NCBI GenBank assembly: GCA_026393905.1
Contig: JAPKZH010000297.1
Location: 1 to 33,264, forward strand
Length of the DNA: 33,264 bases
Direction of reading: 5' to 3'
Source of the DNA: Candidatus Aminicenantota bacterium
GTDB taxonomy: Bacteria > Acidobacteriota > Aminicenantia > Aminicenantales > UBA4085
Part shown: one piece after another, positions 1-9,269 of the stretch
Layout of the letters: each line of letters starts with the position of its first letter
How positions within the stretch are numbered: the first letter of the stretch is position 1
Notes under the pieces: generated by a model
Databases searched by the model: none
What the model saw: the letters and a program-made list of their open reading frames with translations, nothing else
Told to the model about the DNA's origin: nothing
Translations under genes and position numbers: made by a program

Positions 1-510
1 GACGCCGCGGCACTTGCCGTTTTCCGCGGTCAGCTCGGTGACCAGCCATTCGTTGTAAAATTTGACATTTTTCCGAAAGGACTGTTCGAACAATGTATGA
101 ACCAAAACGTGGCCGGTCCTGTCCGCGGCGTAACATGTCCTGGGAAAACCGGCCCCGCCAAAGGGCCGCTGGGCGATCAAGCCTCCGGGCAAGCGGCTGA
201 AGGGCGTGCCCATGTGCTCGAGCTCGTAGATCGTGGGGATGGCCTTTTGGCACATCAGCTCGGCAGCGTCCTGATCGGCCAAATAATCGCTGCCCTTGAT
301 CGTATCGAAGGCGTGTTTCTCCCAAGTGTCATCCTGTCCCTTGGGATTATTGGCCAGGGCCGCATTGATACCGCCCTGGGCCGCCACGGAATGAGAACGC
401 AGGGGATGAACTCTGGAGATGACGGCGACATCAAGGCCGGCAGAGCTGGAAAGGGCGGCAGAAAGCCCGGCCAGGCCTCCGCCGATGATCAGGATGTCGT
501 GACTAATCAT
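1..510 (-). CDS. sdhA: succinate dehydrogenase/fumarate reductase flavoprotein subunit, N-terminal part (truncated by window edge)
   Basis: Minus-strand translation [54 protein letters not shown]... has the FAD-binding GGGLAG and [13 protein letters not shown] motifs; start overlaps the upstream stop (TGATG). Confidence 0.93.
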   Translation of the reverse strand, partial: MISHDILIIGGGLAGLSAALSSSAGLDVAVISRVHPLRSHSVAAQGGINAALANNPKGQDDTWEKHAFDTIKGSDYLADQDAAELMCQKAIPTIYELEHMGTPFSRLPGGLIAQRPFGGAGFPRTCYAADRTGHVLVHTLFEQSFRKNVKFYNEWLVTELTAENGKCRGV

Positions 511-818
511 CAATAGTTCCGAGTGAAATACACCACGAGCAGGCCGGCGCTGAGGACAAAGCCGAGGATGGTGAAAATCCAGAAGAGAAGCTTTTCCTTC
601 CGGACGCCGAGGTCGATGATGACCGTCCTCAACCCGTAGAGGGCGTGGAAGATGACAGAGGCGATGAGCAGAGAGTCGATGAGCGGATTCGTGTGAAGGA
701 CGAGCGCCCAGTCAGGCTTCTGGTTTTTCGTCATTAAGAAAAATGACGTGAAAATTTTGAAGCTGAGAGTTACGATCAAGATGAGGCCGGTGATCCGATG
801 AAAAAGCCAGACAAACAT
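510..818 (-). CDS. sdhC: succinate dehydrogenase cytochrome b / membrane anchor subunit
   Basis: 102 aa, three predicted TM helices, HRITG near the N-terminus and a [14 protein letters not shown] haem-ligand-like motif; immediately upstream of sdhA. Confidence 0.8.
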   Translation of the reverse strand: MFVWLFHRITGLILIVTLSFKIFTSFFLMTKNQKPDWALVLHTNPLIDSLLIASVIFHALYGLRTVIIDLGVRKEKLLFWIFTILGFVLSAGLLVVYFTRNY

Positions 819-852
819 GGATGGCCTTCCTTTTCTGGATTATGAGAGACTA

Positions 853-882
853 TTAATAATGGAAAAAAGAGCGCCCTGTCAA
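853..882 (-). promoter_or_regulatory. putative sigma-70 promoter of sdhCA
   Basis: Minus strand TTGACA - 18 nt - TATTAA, about 35 nt upstream of the sdhC start. Confidence 0.45.
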
Positions 883-950
883 GGTAAAAAAGGGACGCAG
901 AAACATCGAATGATGGCCGGGATCATAGGAGCTGAGAGGAAGGGCTTCGC

Positions 951-2039
951 TTAGAAGTACTTGGTCTTCCCCTTCTTGGCCAGGGCTTCCAGGACCTGTC
1001 TCACGCTCTGGTCCTGGTCTTTATGGCAGACAAGCAAAGCGTCTTTGGTGTTGATGACGATGAGGTCTTTGACGCCGATAAACGCCGTGAGCTTTCCAGG
1101 ATTGAAACAGATTGAGTTGCTCGTGTCAAGGACGATGCACTCTCCTTTGAAGGCATTCCCAAAATCGTCCTTCTTCCAGATATCGGCCAGCGAGGACCAG
1201 GCTCCGACATCCGACCAGCCGAAATTTCCCTCGCAGACAAGCACGCCCTTGGCCTTTTCCATGAGGGCATAATCGATGGAAATGGAGGGAATCTCCTCGA
1301 ATATCGACCTCATCCGGGCCGCGGATTTCGCCTTGAGCGCTTCCAACATTTTCAGCCAGTAGACATAGAAATCGGGGGCATGGCTGCGGAGTTTTTCGGC
1401 AAAGACATCGGCCCGCCAAAGGAACATTCCCGAATTCCAATAATAATCTCCCGATTCGATGAAGAGCCTGGCCTGCTCATAGTCCGGCTTTTCCTTGAAC
1501 TCCAGGACTTCGCAAAATTTCTCGCCGACGACCCTTTTTTGGCCGGCTTTCGAATAATGGATATAGCCGTATCCCGTGGAGGGAAAGGCGGGAGGGATCC
1601 CGAACGTGATCAGGCTTTTTTCACGACTGGCGGCCTCGGCGGCGGCCAACATTTTTTTCGCAAACAGCGGGTTGTCCAGGATGAGATGGTCAGAGGGAAG
1701 CGCGGCCACCACGGCCTCGGGATTTTGAAGGTAAATCCGGGCCGTAGCCAGGACGAGCGACGGCGCCGTATTCTTCCCTACGGGCTCGACGAGAAGATTT
1801 CCTTTCCGCAGGCGCGGCAGCATCCTCTGAATGGTCTGGGTCTGCCTGCGGTTGGCGATCGTATAGATATTCGGGTAGGAGATGATGGGCAGCAGCCTTT
1901 CGACGGTCTCCTCAATCATCGTCTTATCGCTGACGATCGGGAGAAACTGCTTGGGCGTCCGCTTCCGGCTGAGCGGCCAGAACCGGGTGCCGCTCCCGCC
2001 GGCCATGATGACCGCCCGAATATCCAAGCCCTTTTTCAT
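951..2039 (-). CDS. manC: mannose-1-phosphate guanylyltransferase
   Basis: VIMAGGSGTRFWPLSRKRTPKQFLPI signature, and FKEKPDYEQARLFIESGDYYWNSGMFLW. Confidence 0.93.
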   Translation of the reverse strand: MKKGLDIRAVIMAGGSGTRFWPLSRKRTPKQFLPIVSDKTMIEETVERLLPIISYPNIYTIANRRQTQTIQRMLPRLRKGNLLVEPVGKNTAPSLVLATARIYLQNPEAVVAALPSDHLILDNPLFAKKMLAAAEAASREKSLITFGIPPAFPSTGYGYIHYSKAGQKRVVGEKFCEVLEFKEKPDYEQARLFIESGDYYWNSGMFLWRADVFAEKLRSHAPDFYVYWLKMLEALKAKSAARMRSIFEEIPSISIDYALMEKAKGVLVCEGNFGWSDVGAWSSLADIWKKDDFGNAFKGECIVLDTSNSICFNPGKLTAFIGVKDLIVINTKDALLVCHKDQDQSVRQVLEALAKKGKTKYF

Positions 2040-3406
2040 GATTTTTCCAATTTTTTTATAGCCCTCTCAACCGCCCCCTTCACTTCCGTTTTGATGGCCT
2101 CCAGGTCATTCTCGGTCTCCGCTTCGAACCGGAGGACCAGGACGGCCTGCGTGTTCGAAGCCCGGACCAACCCCCATCCTCTCGGAAAGATTGCCCGCAC
2201 CCCGTCGATATCGATCACCCGATATTTCTGGGCAAGCTCCTTCCGGACCTCGTCCACGATCTTGACCTTGACTTCTTCCGAGGCATAGATCCGGATTTCC
2301 GGCGTGCTGTATGTCTTGGGCAGCCCGGCCAGCATCTGCGATAGTTTTATATCGGAGCGCGAGAGAAGCTCCAAAAGCCTAGCCGAAGAATAGATGGCGT
2401 CATCGAACCCGAAAAACCTGTCGGCAAAGAAGATATGTCCGCTCATCTCCCCTGCCAGGAGCGCCTTTTCCTCTTTGATCTTCTTTTTGATCAGGGAATG
2501 CCCGGTCTTCCACATGATCGGCTTTCCGCCCAGTTTCTCGATTTCCTCGTAGAGAATCTTGGTCGCCTTGACTTCGGAGATGATCGTCGCTCCCGGGTTT
2601 GTTTTTAAGATGTCCCGGGCAAAAAAAATCATGAGCTGGTCGCCCCAGATGAGATGTCCTTCGTCATCGACGATCCCGATCCGGTCGGCATCCCCATCGT
2701 ACGCCACTCCGAGGTCGGCCTTCGCCTCCCCGACCGTCTTGATCAGGTCCCGCATGGCATCCGGGAGGGTCGGGTCGGGATGATGGTTGGGAAAGCGGCC
2801 GTCCATATCACAATAGAGCTCCACGACTTCACATCCCAGTTTCATAAAGATCGGGACGGCGACGACTCCCCCTGTCCCGTTACCGGCGTCGACGACCACC
2901 TTCAGCTTCTTTTTGAGGCTGATATTCTTCAGGACGTAATCTTCGTATTCGGGGACAATGTTGTAGGCGCGCCGCGGCCCCTCTTTGTCCTTGATGATCT
3001 TATCGTCTTTGATCAGGCGATAAACTTCCTGGATCGTCTCCCCGTAAAGCGTCTCTTTTCCCGACATCAGCTTGAAGCCGTTATAATCCGGCGGGTTGTG
3101 GGACCCGGTGATCATGACGCCGGCTTCGAACGATTTGTAATAGATCGCGAAGTAGAGGAGCGGTGTGGGAATCGTCCCCAAATCGACGACGCTGCACCCG
3201 GTCGAAAGCAGGCCTTTCGCTAGCGCCTCCGAATACGCCGGCGAGCTCAAGCGGCAATCCCTGCCCACGGCCACTTCACGCCTGTTCTGCCGGCGAAAAT
3301 AGGTTCCCATGCCCTTTCCTAAGGTCTCGACGACGTCGAGGGTCAGGTCTTTATCGACGATTCCCCTGATATCATACTCTCTGAAGATATTTGGATTGAT
3401 CTCCAC
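2036..3406 (-). CDS. manB: phosphomannomutase/phosphoglucomutase
   Basis: IFREYDIRGIVDKDL, ITGSHNPPDYNG active site and GDADRIG motif. The GTG start at 3406 with an upstream GGAGG fits better than the longer ORF (to 3661), which runs into kdsC. Confidence 0.9.
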   Translation of the reverse strand: MEINPNIFREYDIRGIVDKDLTLDVVETLGKGMGTYFRRQNRREVAVGRDCRLSSPAYSEALAKGLLSTGCSVVDLGTIPTPLLYFAIYYKSFEAGVMITGSHNPPDYNGFKLMSGKETLYGETIQEVYRLIKDDKIIKDKEGPRRAYNIVPEYEDYVLKNISLKKKLKVVVDAGNGTGGVVAVPIFMKLGCEVVELYCDMDGRFPNHHPDPTLPDAMRDLIKTVGEAKADLGVAYDGDADRIGIVDDEGHLIWGDQLMIFFARDILKTNPGATIISEVKATKILYEEIEKLGGKPIMWKTGHSLIKKKIKEEKALLAGEMSGHIFFADRFFGFDDAIYSSARLLELLSRSDIKLSQMLAGLPKTYSTPEIRIYASEEVKVKIVDEVRKELAQKYRVIDIDGVRAIFPRGWGLVRASNTQAVLVLRFEAETENDLEAIKTEVKGAVERAIKKLEKS

Positions 3407-3428
3407 GCCGCTCCTCCCGTTCAGACTT

Positions 3429-3968
3429 TTATAATTTCCTGTCGAAAATTTTCTTAAACCCGGATGTGATGACCTCCCATTTTTTCTGGGCGCCGATGAT
3501 ATATTCGATGAATTCCCGGAAAGCCCCGCTGCCGCCTTTTTTTTTGCAGACATAATGGGCGCTTTTCTTGACGATGGGATGGGCGTCCGCGACGGCGGCG
3601 GAGAAGCCGACGCTCCTGATGACCTCGAGGTCGCCCAGGTCATCGCCGATATAGGCGACATCCTCGGCGGCGAGCCGGTTTTTTTCCAGGATCTCGTCCA
3701 GGACCTTTTTTTTATCGATAATGCCCTGGTAGATCTCGGTGATCTTCAGCCGCTCGGCCCTTTTTTCCAGGCCCTTAGAGATCTTTCCGGTAATAATGCC
3801 GAGCTTGAGCCCCGCCAGCTGGGCGAGCAGGACTCCCATTCCGTCTCTCACGTTATACGTTTTGATCTCTTCGCCGTCCGGGAGCACGGCCAGGGTCCCA
3901 TCGGTCAGAGTGCCGTCCACGTCCATGAGGACCATCTTGACCCGGCCGGCTCTGGCTTTGTTTCTCAT
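3429..3968 (-). CDS. kdsC: 3-deoxy-D-manno-octulosonate 8-phosphate phosphatase (HAD family)
   Basis: MVLMDVDGTLTDG, IITGK and YIGDDLGDLEVI motifs. ATG at 3968 overlaps the kdsD stop (ATGA); an alternative start at 3989 is possible. Confidence 0.9.
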   Translation of the reverse strand: MRNKARAGRVKMVLMDVDGTLTDGTLAVLPDGEEIKTYNVRDGMGVLLAQLAGLKLGIITGKISKGLEKRAERLKITEIYQGIIDKKKVLDEILEKNRLAAEDVAYIGDDLGDLEVIRSVGFSAAVADAHPIVKKSAHYVCKKKGGSGAFREFIEYIIGAQKKWEVITSGFKKIFDRKL

Positions 3969-4939
3969 CAGAACATCTCTGTCCGCCACAGGTCGTGAAG
4001 GTGGATGATCCCCTCCATCTTTCCGCCCTTGTTCTTGATGACGAGGGAGGTGATCTTTCTCTTTTCCATGATGTTGAGGGCTTCGGTGGCCAGGTCGGAT
4101 TTGTCGATCGTGACGGGATTAAGCGTCATGCAGTCCTGGGCCGTTTTTTGAAGGGCTGCCTCTTTGTATTTTCTGAGCATTCTGCGCAGGTCGCCGTCCG
4201 TGATGATGCCGACCAGAATTTTTTCGGGATTCACGACGCACGTCATGCCCAGCTTCTTCTGCGTCATTTCCTCGATGACTTCGCCCATCGGAGTCTCCGG
4301 CCGGACGCAGGGAATCTCCTGCCCTTTGTGCATGAGGGTTTCGACCCGGAGAAGCTTTTTGCCGATCTGGCCCTTGGGATGGACAAAAGCAAAATCGCGC
4401 TCGTTGAAGCCTTTTTTCTTCATGACGGCAATGGCCAGCGCATCGCCAAGGGCCAGGGCCGCTGTGGAGCTCGCCGTCGGGACAAGGCCGCTGGGCTCGG
4501 CTTCTTTCTCGACTTTTGATTCAAGGACGATATCGCTGTACCTGGCGATTTTCGAATTCTTGTCGCCGGTTATGCAAATGAGCTTCACGCCGATCCTCTT
4601 GATGAAATCCAGGAGGTCGATGATCTCGCGCGTCTCTCCACTGTACGAAACGGCAATGATGACGTCTTCCCGAAGGATCATTCCGAGGTCGCCGTGGCCG
4701 GCTTCGGCCGGATGGACGAACATGGCCGGCGTGCCGCAACTGGCCAGGGTGGCCGCGATTTTTCTCCCGACGAGGCCGGATTTCCCGATGCCGGTGACGA
4801 TAACGCGGGATTTCGTTCGATAGATGAGATGGACGGCTTTGACGAAATTCTCATCCAGCTTCGAACTCAGAGCCTCGACCGCCTTGGCTTCAATCTGGAG
4901 GACTTCCTTCCCTGTCTGAATGATGTCTTTTTTTGTCAT
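3968..4939 (-). CDS. kdsD: D-arabinose 5-phosphate isomerase (KpsF/GutQ: SIS domain + two CBS domains)
   Basis: VIVTGIGKSGLVGRKIAATLASCGTPAMFVHPAEAGHGDLGM SIS signature plus C-terminal CBS pair. Confidence 0.93.
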   Translation of the reverse strand: MTKKDIIQTGKEVLQIEAKAVEALSSKLDENFVKAVHLIYRTKSRVIVTGIGKSGLVGRKIAATLASCGTPAMFVHPAEAGHGDLGMILREDVIIAVSYSGETREIIDLLDFIKRIGVKLICITGDKNSKIARYSDIVLESKVEKEAEPSGLVPTASSTAALALGDALAIAVMKKKGFNERDFAFVHPKGQIGKKLLRVETLMHKGQEIPCVRPETPMGEVIEEMTQKKLGMTCVVNPEKILVGIITDGDLRRMLRKYKEAALQKTAQDCMTLNPVTIDKSDLATEALNIMEKRKITSLVIKNKGGKMEGIIHLHDLWRTEMF

Positions 4940-4949
4940 CCCCTTCCCT

Positions 4950-5735
4950 TCAAACGGCGTTTTTTATCCTGACCAAGGTTTTGAGCAAACTATTTAAATC
5001 ATTTATATTCAATGAGTTATATCTGTCGGAAAGAGCTTTTCGCGGGTCGTCATGGACTTCCAAAAAAACACCATCCGCGCCCACACTGACCCCAGCCTTG
5101 GCTATATAAGGGATGAATTCATGCTCTCCGCCGGAAGTTGCGCCCTGGCCGCCCGGCTTCTGGATGCTGTGGGAGGCGTCGATGACGACTGGATACCCCC
5201 AGCCCTTCATGATGGGAATGGACCGGACGTCAAAAACCAAGTTGTTGTAGCCGAACAAAGTGCCCCGCTCGGTAAGGATGATCTTATGATTCCCTGTACT
5301 TTCGACTTTATCGATGACGTTTTTCATTTCGGGCGGAGCCAGGAATTGCCCTTTTTTTATGTTGACCGGTTTTTTCGTCCGAGCGGCTTCTAAGATCAGA
5401 TCCGTCTGGCGGCAGAGGAAAGCGGGGATTTGAATAACGTCCAAGACCTCCGCCGCTTTTTCGATTTGCCAGGTTTCATGGACATCCGAAAGCACCGGCA
5501 GGCCGAACTCTGCCTTGATCTCGCCCAGGATCTCCAGCCCTTTCTCGATGCCCGGGCCTCTGTATGACTTTAGCGATGAGCGGTTGGCCTTGTCGAAGGA
5601 GGCCTTGAAGATAAACGGGATGCGCAACGTCCGGCAGATCTCAATGACGCACGGACCGGCGATCAAGAACAGCCGGCCGGCGCCGCCGATCTTGACGGTC
5701 GGGCTAATCTTTATTTCTCTTGCGGCGATGGGCAT
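4950..5735 (-). CDS. kdsA: 3-deoxy-8-phosphooctulonate synthase (Cys-type, probably metal-dependent)
   Basis: LIAGPCVIE, FKASFDKANRSSLKSYRGPGIEKGLEIL, QIPAFLCRQTDLI and NIKKGQFLAP. About 14 residues appear to be missing after GPCVIE (see findings). Confidence 0.9.
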   Translation of the reverse strand: MPIAAREIKISPTVKIGGAGRLFLIAGPCVIEICRTLRIPFIFKASFDKANRSSLKSYRGPGIEKGLEILGEIKAEFGLPVLSDVHETWQIEKAAEVLDVIQIPAFLCRQTDLILEAARTKKPVNIKKGQFLAPPEMKNVIDKVESTGNHKIILTERGTLFGYNNLVFDVRSIPIMKGWGYPVVIDASHSIQKPGGQGATSGGEHEFIPYIAKAGVSVGADGVFLEVHDDPRKALSDRYNSLNINDLNSLLKTLVRIKNAV

Positions 5736-7314
5736 AGCTGGCTCCGATGAAATCTTTAAACAAGGGATGGGGCTTCAAGGGCTTGGATTTGAACTCGGGA
5801 TGAAACTGGCAGCCGAGAAACCAGGGATGGTCCTTGATCTCGATGACTTCGACAAGCCCGTAGTCCGGGTTCTTTCCCGAGAAAAAGAGGCCGGCTCCCG
5901 CCAATATCGACTCGTATTCGGGGTTGAATTCGTAGCGGTGGCGGTGGCGTTCATAAATATCACATTTCCGATAGGCTTTGTAAGCAAAAGATTTCTTCTC
6001 CAGACGGCAGAGGTACTGTCCGAGCCTCATCGTTCCGCCCAGGTCCTGGATTCCCTTGATCTCTCTCCACTTGAAAAAGATCTTGTGTGGGGTGTCCTCG
6101 TCGAATTCCGTGCTGTTGGCCCGCTTGAGACCGGCAACATTCCGGGCAAACTCTATGGACGCGCATTGCATCCCGAGGCAAATCCCGAAAAATGGGATTC
6201 TATTTTCCCGGGCAAAAGCAGCGGCCCGGATCTTGCCTTCGATGCCCCTATGGCCGAAACCGCCCGGGACGAGGATCCCGTCTTTGTCGCCCAAGATCTT
6301 TTCTGCCTTTTTTCTTTCGAGGTCCTCGGCTTCGATCCAGGAAATTTTCACTTTAAGGTCATTGGCGATCCCGCCGTGACAGAGGGCCTGTTTCAAACTG
6401 AGATAGGAATCCTGGAATCCCGCATACTTGCCGATCACCGCGATGTCCACTTCATCCTTCGGCCGGCTCATTCCTTTGATCAGCGCGTTCCACAGGACCA
6501 TGTTTCTTTTTCTGGGCGCGAGCTTCAGTTGTTTGATGATGATCGTATCCAGTCCTTCTTTGGCGAATATCAGAGGGACTTCATAGATATTATCCACATC
6601 CTTGGCGGTGATGACGGCTTCGACGGGAACATTCGTGAACAGGGAGATCTTTGTCTTAAGGTCGGGGGTCAGGAACCGGTCGGTCCGGCAAAGAAGGATA
6701 TCGGGCTGGATGCCGATAGCCCGCAACTCCTTGACGGTATGCTGGGTAGGCTTGGTCTTCTGCTCGCCCGATGTTTTGATGAAAGGGACGAGAGTCAAAT
6801 GGACAAACAGCGTATTTTCATTTCCGAGCGTAAGCCTCATCTGCCGGGTGGCCTCGAGGAAAGGGAGGCTCTCGATATCTCCGACCGTTCCACCGATCTC
6901 CACGATGACGATATCGTTATTGCTCTGGACCGCACGGAACGCGTTCTTGATTTCATCCGTGACATGGGGAATGACCTGGACGGTCTTGCCGAGGTACTCC
7001 CCTCTCCGCTCCTTCTTAATGATCACATCATAGATTTTTCCTGCCGTCCAGTTGTGGAATTTCGTCGTCCTTGTCGAGGTGAACCTCTCATAATGACCAA
7101 GATCCAGGTCGGTTTCGGCGCCGTCATCCGTCACATAGACCTCGCCATGCTGAAAGGGATTCATCGTGCCGGGGTCTACGTTGAGGTAAGGGTCGAATTT
7201 TTGGAGCGTAATTTTCAGCCCGTGGCTCTCGAGCAGCCTGCCGATTGATGCAGCGGCAATTCCTTTGCCGAGACCAGAAAGCACACCTCCGGTGACGAAA
7301 ATGTATTTACTCAT
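5704..7314 (-). CDS. pyrG: CTP synthase
   Basis: MSKYIFVTGGVLSGLGKGIAAASIGRLL N-terminus; FGICLGMQ glutamine amidotransferase motif. Confidence 0.97.
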   Translation of the reverse strand: MSKYIFVTGGVLSGLGKGIAAASIGRLLESHGLKITLQKFDPYLNVDPGTMNPFQHGEVYVTDDGAETDLDLGHYERFTSTRTTKFHNWTAGKIYDVIIKKERRGEYLGKTVQVIPHVTDEIKNAFRAVQSNNDIVIVEIGGTVGDIESLPFLEATRQMRLTLGNENTLFVHLTLVPFIKTSGEQKTKPTQHTVKELRAIGIQPDILLCRTDRFLTPDLKTKISLFTNVPVEAVITAKDVDNIYEVPLIFAKEGLDTIIIKQLKLAPRKRNMVLWNALIKGMSRPKDEVDIAVIGKYAGFQDSYLSLKQALCHGGIANDLKVKISWIEAEDLERKKAEKILGDKDGILVPGGFGHRGIEGKIRAAAFARENRIPFFGICLGMQCASIEFARNVAGLKRANSTEFDEDTPHKIFFKWREIKGIQDLGGTMRLGQYLCRLEKKSFAYKAYRKCDIYERHRHRYEFNPEYESILAGAGLFFSGKNPDYGLVEVIEIKDHPWFLGCQFHPEFKSKPLKPHPLFKDFIGASYAHRRKRNKD

Positions 7315-8032
7315 CGTTTCTCTTCTTCAGGAAATTTTCTACTTTGATTATATCGTGCGGGGTATCCACACTCAAGGTGGCAATCGGGATTTCGATCATT
7401 TTAATCCTCAGGCCGTTCTCCAGGACCCTCAGCTGTTCCAGCTTCTCGATTCTTTCCAGCCTCGACGGGTCCAGCCTATGAAAATTGAGCAGGAAATCTC
7501 TTTGGTAGCCGTAGATCCCGACATGCTGATAATAAAAATCAACGGTCTGATAGGGGAGAGGCGCCCGAGAAAAATAGAGAGCATAACCATTTCTATCCGA
7601 AATGACCTTGACGATGTGGCCTTCCTCGAACTGGCCGAAATCGTAGACCTTGGCCATAAGAGTGGCCATTGGAATGGATTCATCCTGTAATGCCCCGACC
7701 AGGCCGTCCAGCATATTGCCTTCGACGAGGGGCTCATCTCCTTGGATGTTTATAACGATAGGCGCATCCACTTTGGCCGCCACTTCGGCGGCTCTTTCGG
7801 TGCCGGAGAGATGTTCGGCCGAGGTCATCATGACTTCGGCTCCGATTTTTTCGGCGGTCCAAAAAATCCTGTCATTGTCCGTGGCGATGATAATTCTCTC
7901 GAGGAGTTTCGCTTTTTTCGCCCCCTCAAAAACCCATTGGATCATGGGCTTCCCGAGAATCGGGGCCAGAGGCTTTCCCGGAAATCTCGTGGAGTGGAAA
8001 CGGACAGGAATAACGCCCAGAGCTTTTTTCAA
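7307..8032 (-). CDS. kdsB: 3-deoxy-manno-octulosonate cytidylyltransferase (CMP-KDO synthetase)
   Basis: VIPVRFHSTRFPGKPLAPILGKPMIQWV and NIQGDEPLVEG motifs. Confidence 0.95.
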   Translation of the reverse strand: MKKALGVIPVRFHSTRFPGKPLAPILGKPMIQWVFEGAKKAKLLERIIIATDNDRIFWTAEKIGAEVMMTSAEHLSGTERAAEVAAKVDAPIVINIQGDEPLVEGNMLDGLVGALQDESIPMATLMAKVYDFGQFEEGHIVKVISDRNGYALYFSRAPLPYQTVDFYYQHVGIYGYQRDFLLNFHRLDPSRLERIEKLEQLRVLENGLRIKMIEIPIATLSVDTPHDIIKVENFLKKRNDE

Positions 8033-8034
8033 TG

Positions 8035-8427
8035 CTATTTACCGGATTTTTCTTTCAAATCTGCACTCGGCAAAGGAACCTGCTCGGCGGTCTGGCAGTT
8101 GGCTTCCAGATAGGCGCCTTCTTCCACGACCAGCTTCGGGGTCAAGATCGTGCCCGTCACTCGACCGTTACTGTTGATCTCCACCTTTTCCACGGCTTTG
8201 ATATTTCCCTTGAACTCGCCGTTGATGATAATAAAACCAACATGCGCTTCAGCCTCGACTTTCCCTTTATCACCGATAATCAGCATTGAATCGGACTCTA
8301 TTTTTCCCTGGAAATAGCCGTCGATGCGGAAAGACCCCTTGAATTTCAATTCTCCCTTAAACTCCGTCCCATTGTCAAAAAAGCCCGTGATTTTTGTGTC
8401 TTCCATTTCCTTCCTCTTATCTTTCAT
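8035..8427 (-). CDS. bactofilin (polymer-forming cytoskeletal protein)
   Basis: Repetitive beta-helix pattern: FRIDGYFQGKIESDSMLIIGDKGKVEAEAHVGFIIINGEFKGNIKAVEKVEINSNGRVTGTILTPKLVVEEGAYLEANC. Confidence 0.9.
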   Translation of the reverse strand: MKDKRKEMEDTKITGFFDNGTEFKGELKFKGSFRIDGYFQGKIESDSMLIIGDKGKVEAEAHVGFIIINGEFKGNIKAVEKVEINSNGRVTGTILTPKLVVEEGAYLEANCQTAEQVPLPSADLKEKSGK

Positions 8428-9269
8428 AAATTGACTCCTTTGATGAGATCACAGATCCTATTGAGCTCATCCAAAGAAAAATAGAATATTTTGATCACTC
8501 CTTTTTTCTGGCTTCCGGTGATATCGACTTTTGTCCCCAAAAACTTCAACAAGTCTTCCTGCAAAGCTTCGAGGTTAGGGTCGGATTTGGCCTTTCTGGG
8601 AGGCGCGGACGTTGGTTTGCGTTTTGAGACAAGCCTTTCCACTTCCCTGACCGACAGGTTCTTCTGAATGATCTTGCGGCACAACTCCGCCTGGAACTCC
8701 GGGATTTCAACGCCAAGAAGGGCCCTGGCATGGCCCATGGAAATTTTCCCTTCTTTGAGGCTCTCCTGAACCTCCTGGGGAAGCTTGAGCAAGCGCAAGA
8801 AATTAGTTACCGAGGTCCGGTCCTTGCCGACCTTATCGGCTACGTCCTGCTGCGCGTAGTCCAACTCTTCGATCAACCTCTGATAAGCGTTGGCGATCTC
8901 GATCGGGTTCAATTCCTCTCTCTGAAGATTTTCGATGAGGGAAATCTCCAATTGCTGCTCTTTGGGGATATTCCTAATTATGACGGGGACTTTCCGGAGG
9001 CCGGCCTTTTGAGCGGCCCGCCACCTTCGCTCGCCGGTAAGGATCCTATAATAGCCTTCCTCAGGAACACAAAGGATCGGCTGGAGAACGCCCGCCTCCT
9101 TGATCGACCTGGCCAGTTCATCGATGGCCTTTTCATCAAACTTCATTCGCGGCTGGATCGGATTCGGCTTGATCTCGTCGAGGTCCAGTTCGGCGTACCT
9201 CTCGTTCTTCAAGATGCCATATTCTTCCGGAATAAACGCTTTGATCCCCTTGCCTAAAGCTTTTTTCAT
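8424..9269 (-). CDS. parB: chromosome partitioning protein ParB (ParB/Spo0J family CTPase)
   Basis: GERRWRAAQKAGL and ENLQREELNPIEIANAYQRLI motifs; HTH GKDRTSVTNFLRLLKLP. Confidence 0.95.
   Translation of the reverse strand: MKKALGKGIKAFIPEEYGILKNERYAELDLDEIKPNPIQPRMKFDEKAIDELARSIKEAGVLQPILCVPEEGYYRILTGERRWRAAQKAGLRKVPVIIRNIPKEQQLEISLIENLQREELNPIEIANAYQRLIEELDYAQQDVADKVGKDRTSVTNFLRLLKLPQEVQESLKEGKISMGHARALLGVEIPEFQAELCRKIIQKNLSVREVERLVSKRKPTSAPPRKAKSDPNLEALQEDLLKFLGTKVDITGSQKKGVIKIFYFSLDELNRICDLIKGVNL

Noticed and set aside
97-516. 139-aa plus-strand ORF
   Set aside because: Antisense to the sdhA N-terminus, which has clear FAD-binding motifs.
3407-3661. N-terminal extension of the phosphomannomutase ORF
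   Set aside because: Overlaps kdsC extensively and precedes the conserved IFREYDIRG start; the GTG at 3406 has a good SD.
5515-7248. 577-aa plus-strand ORF opposite pyrG
   Set aside because: Lies antisense to a clear CTP synthase; no recognisable family. Long antisense frames are expected in this codon-biased DNA.
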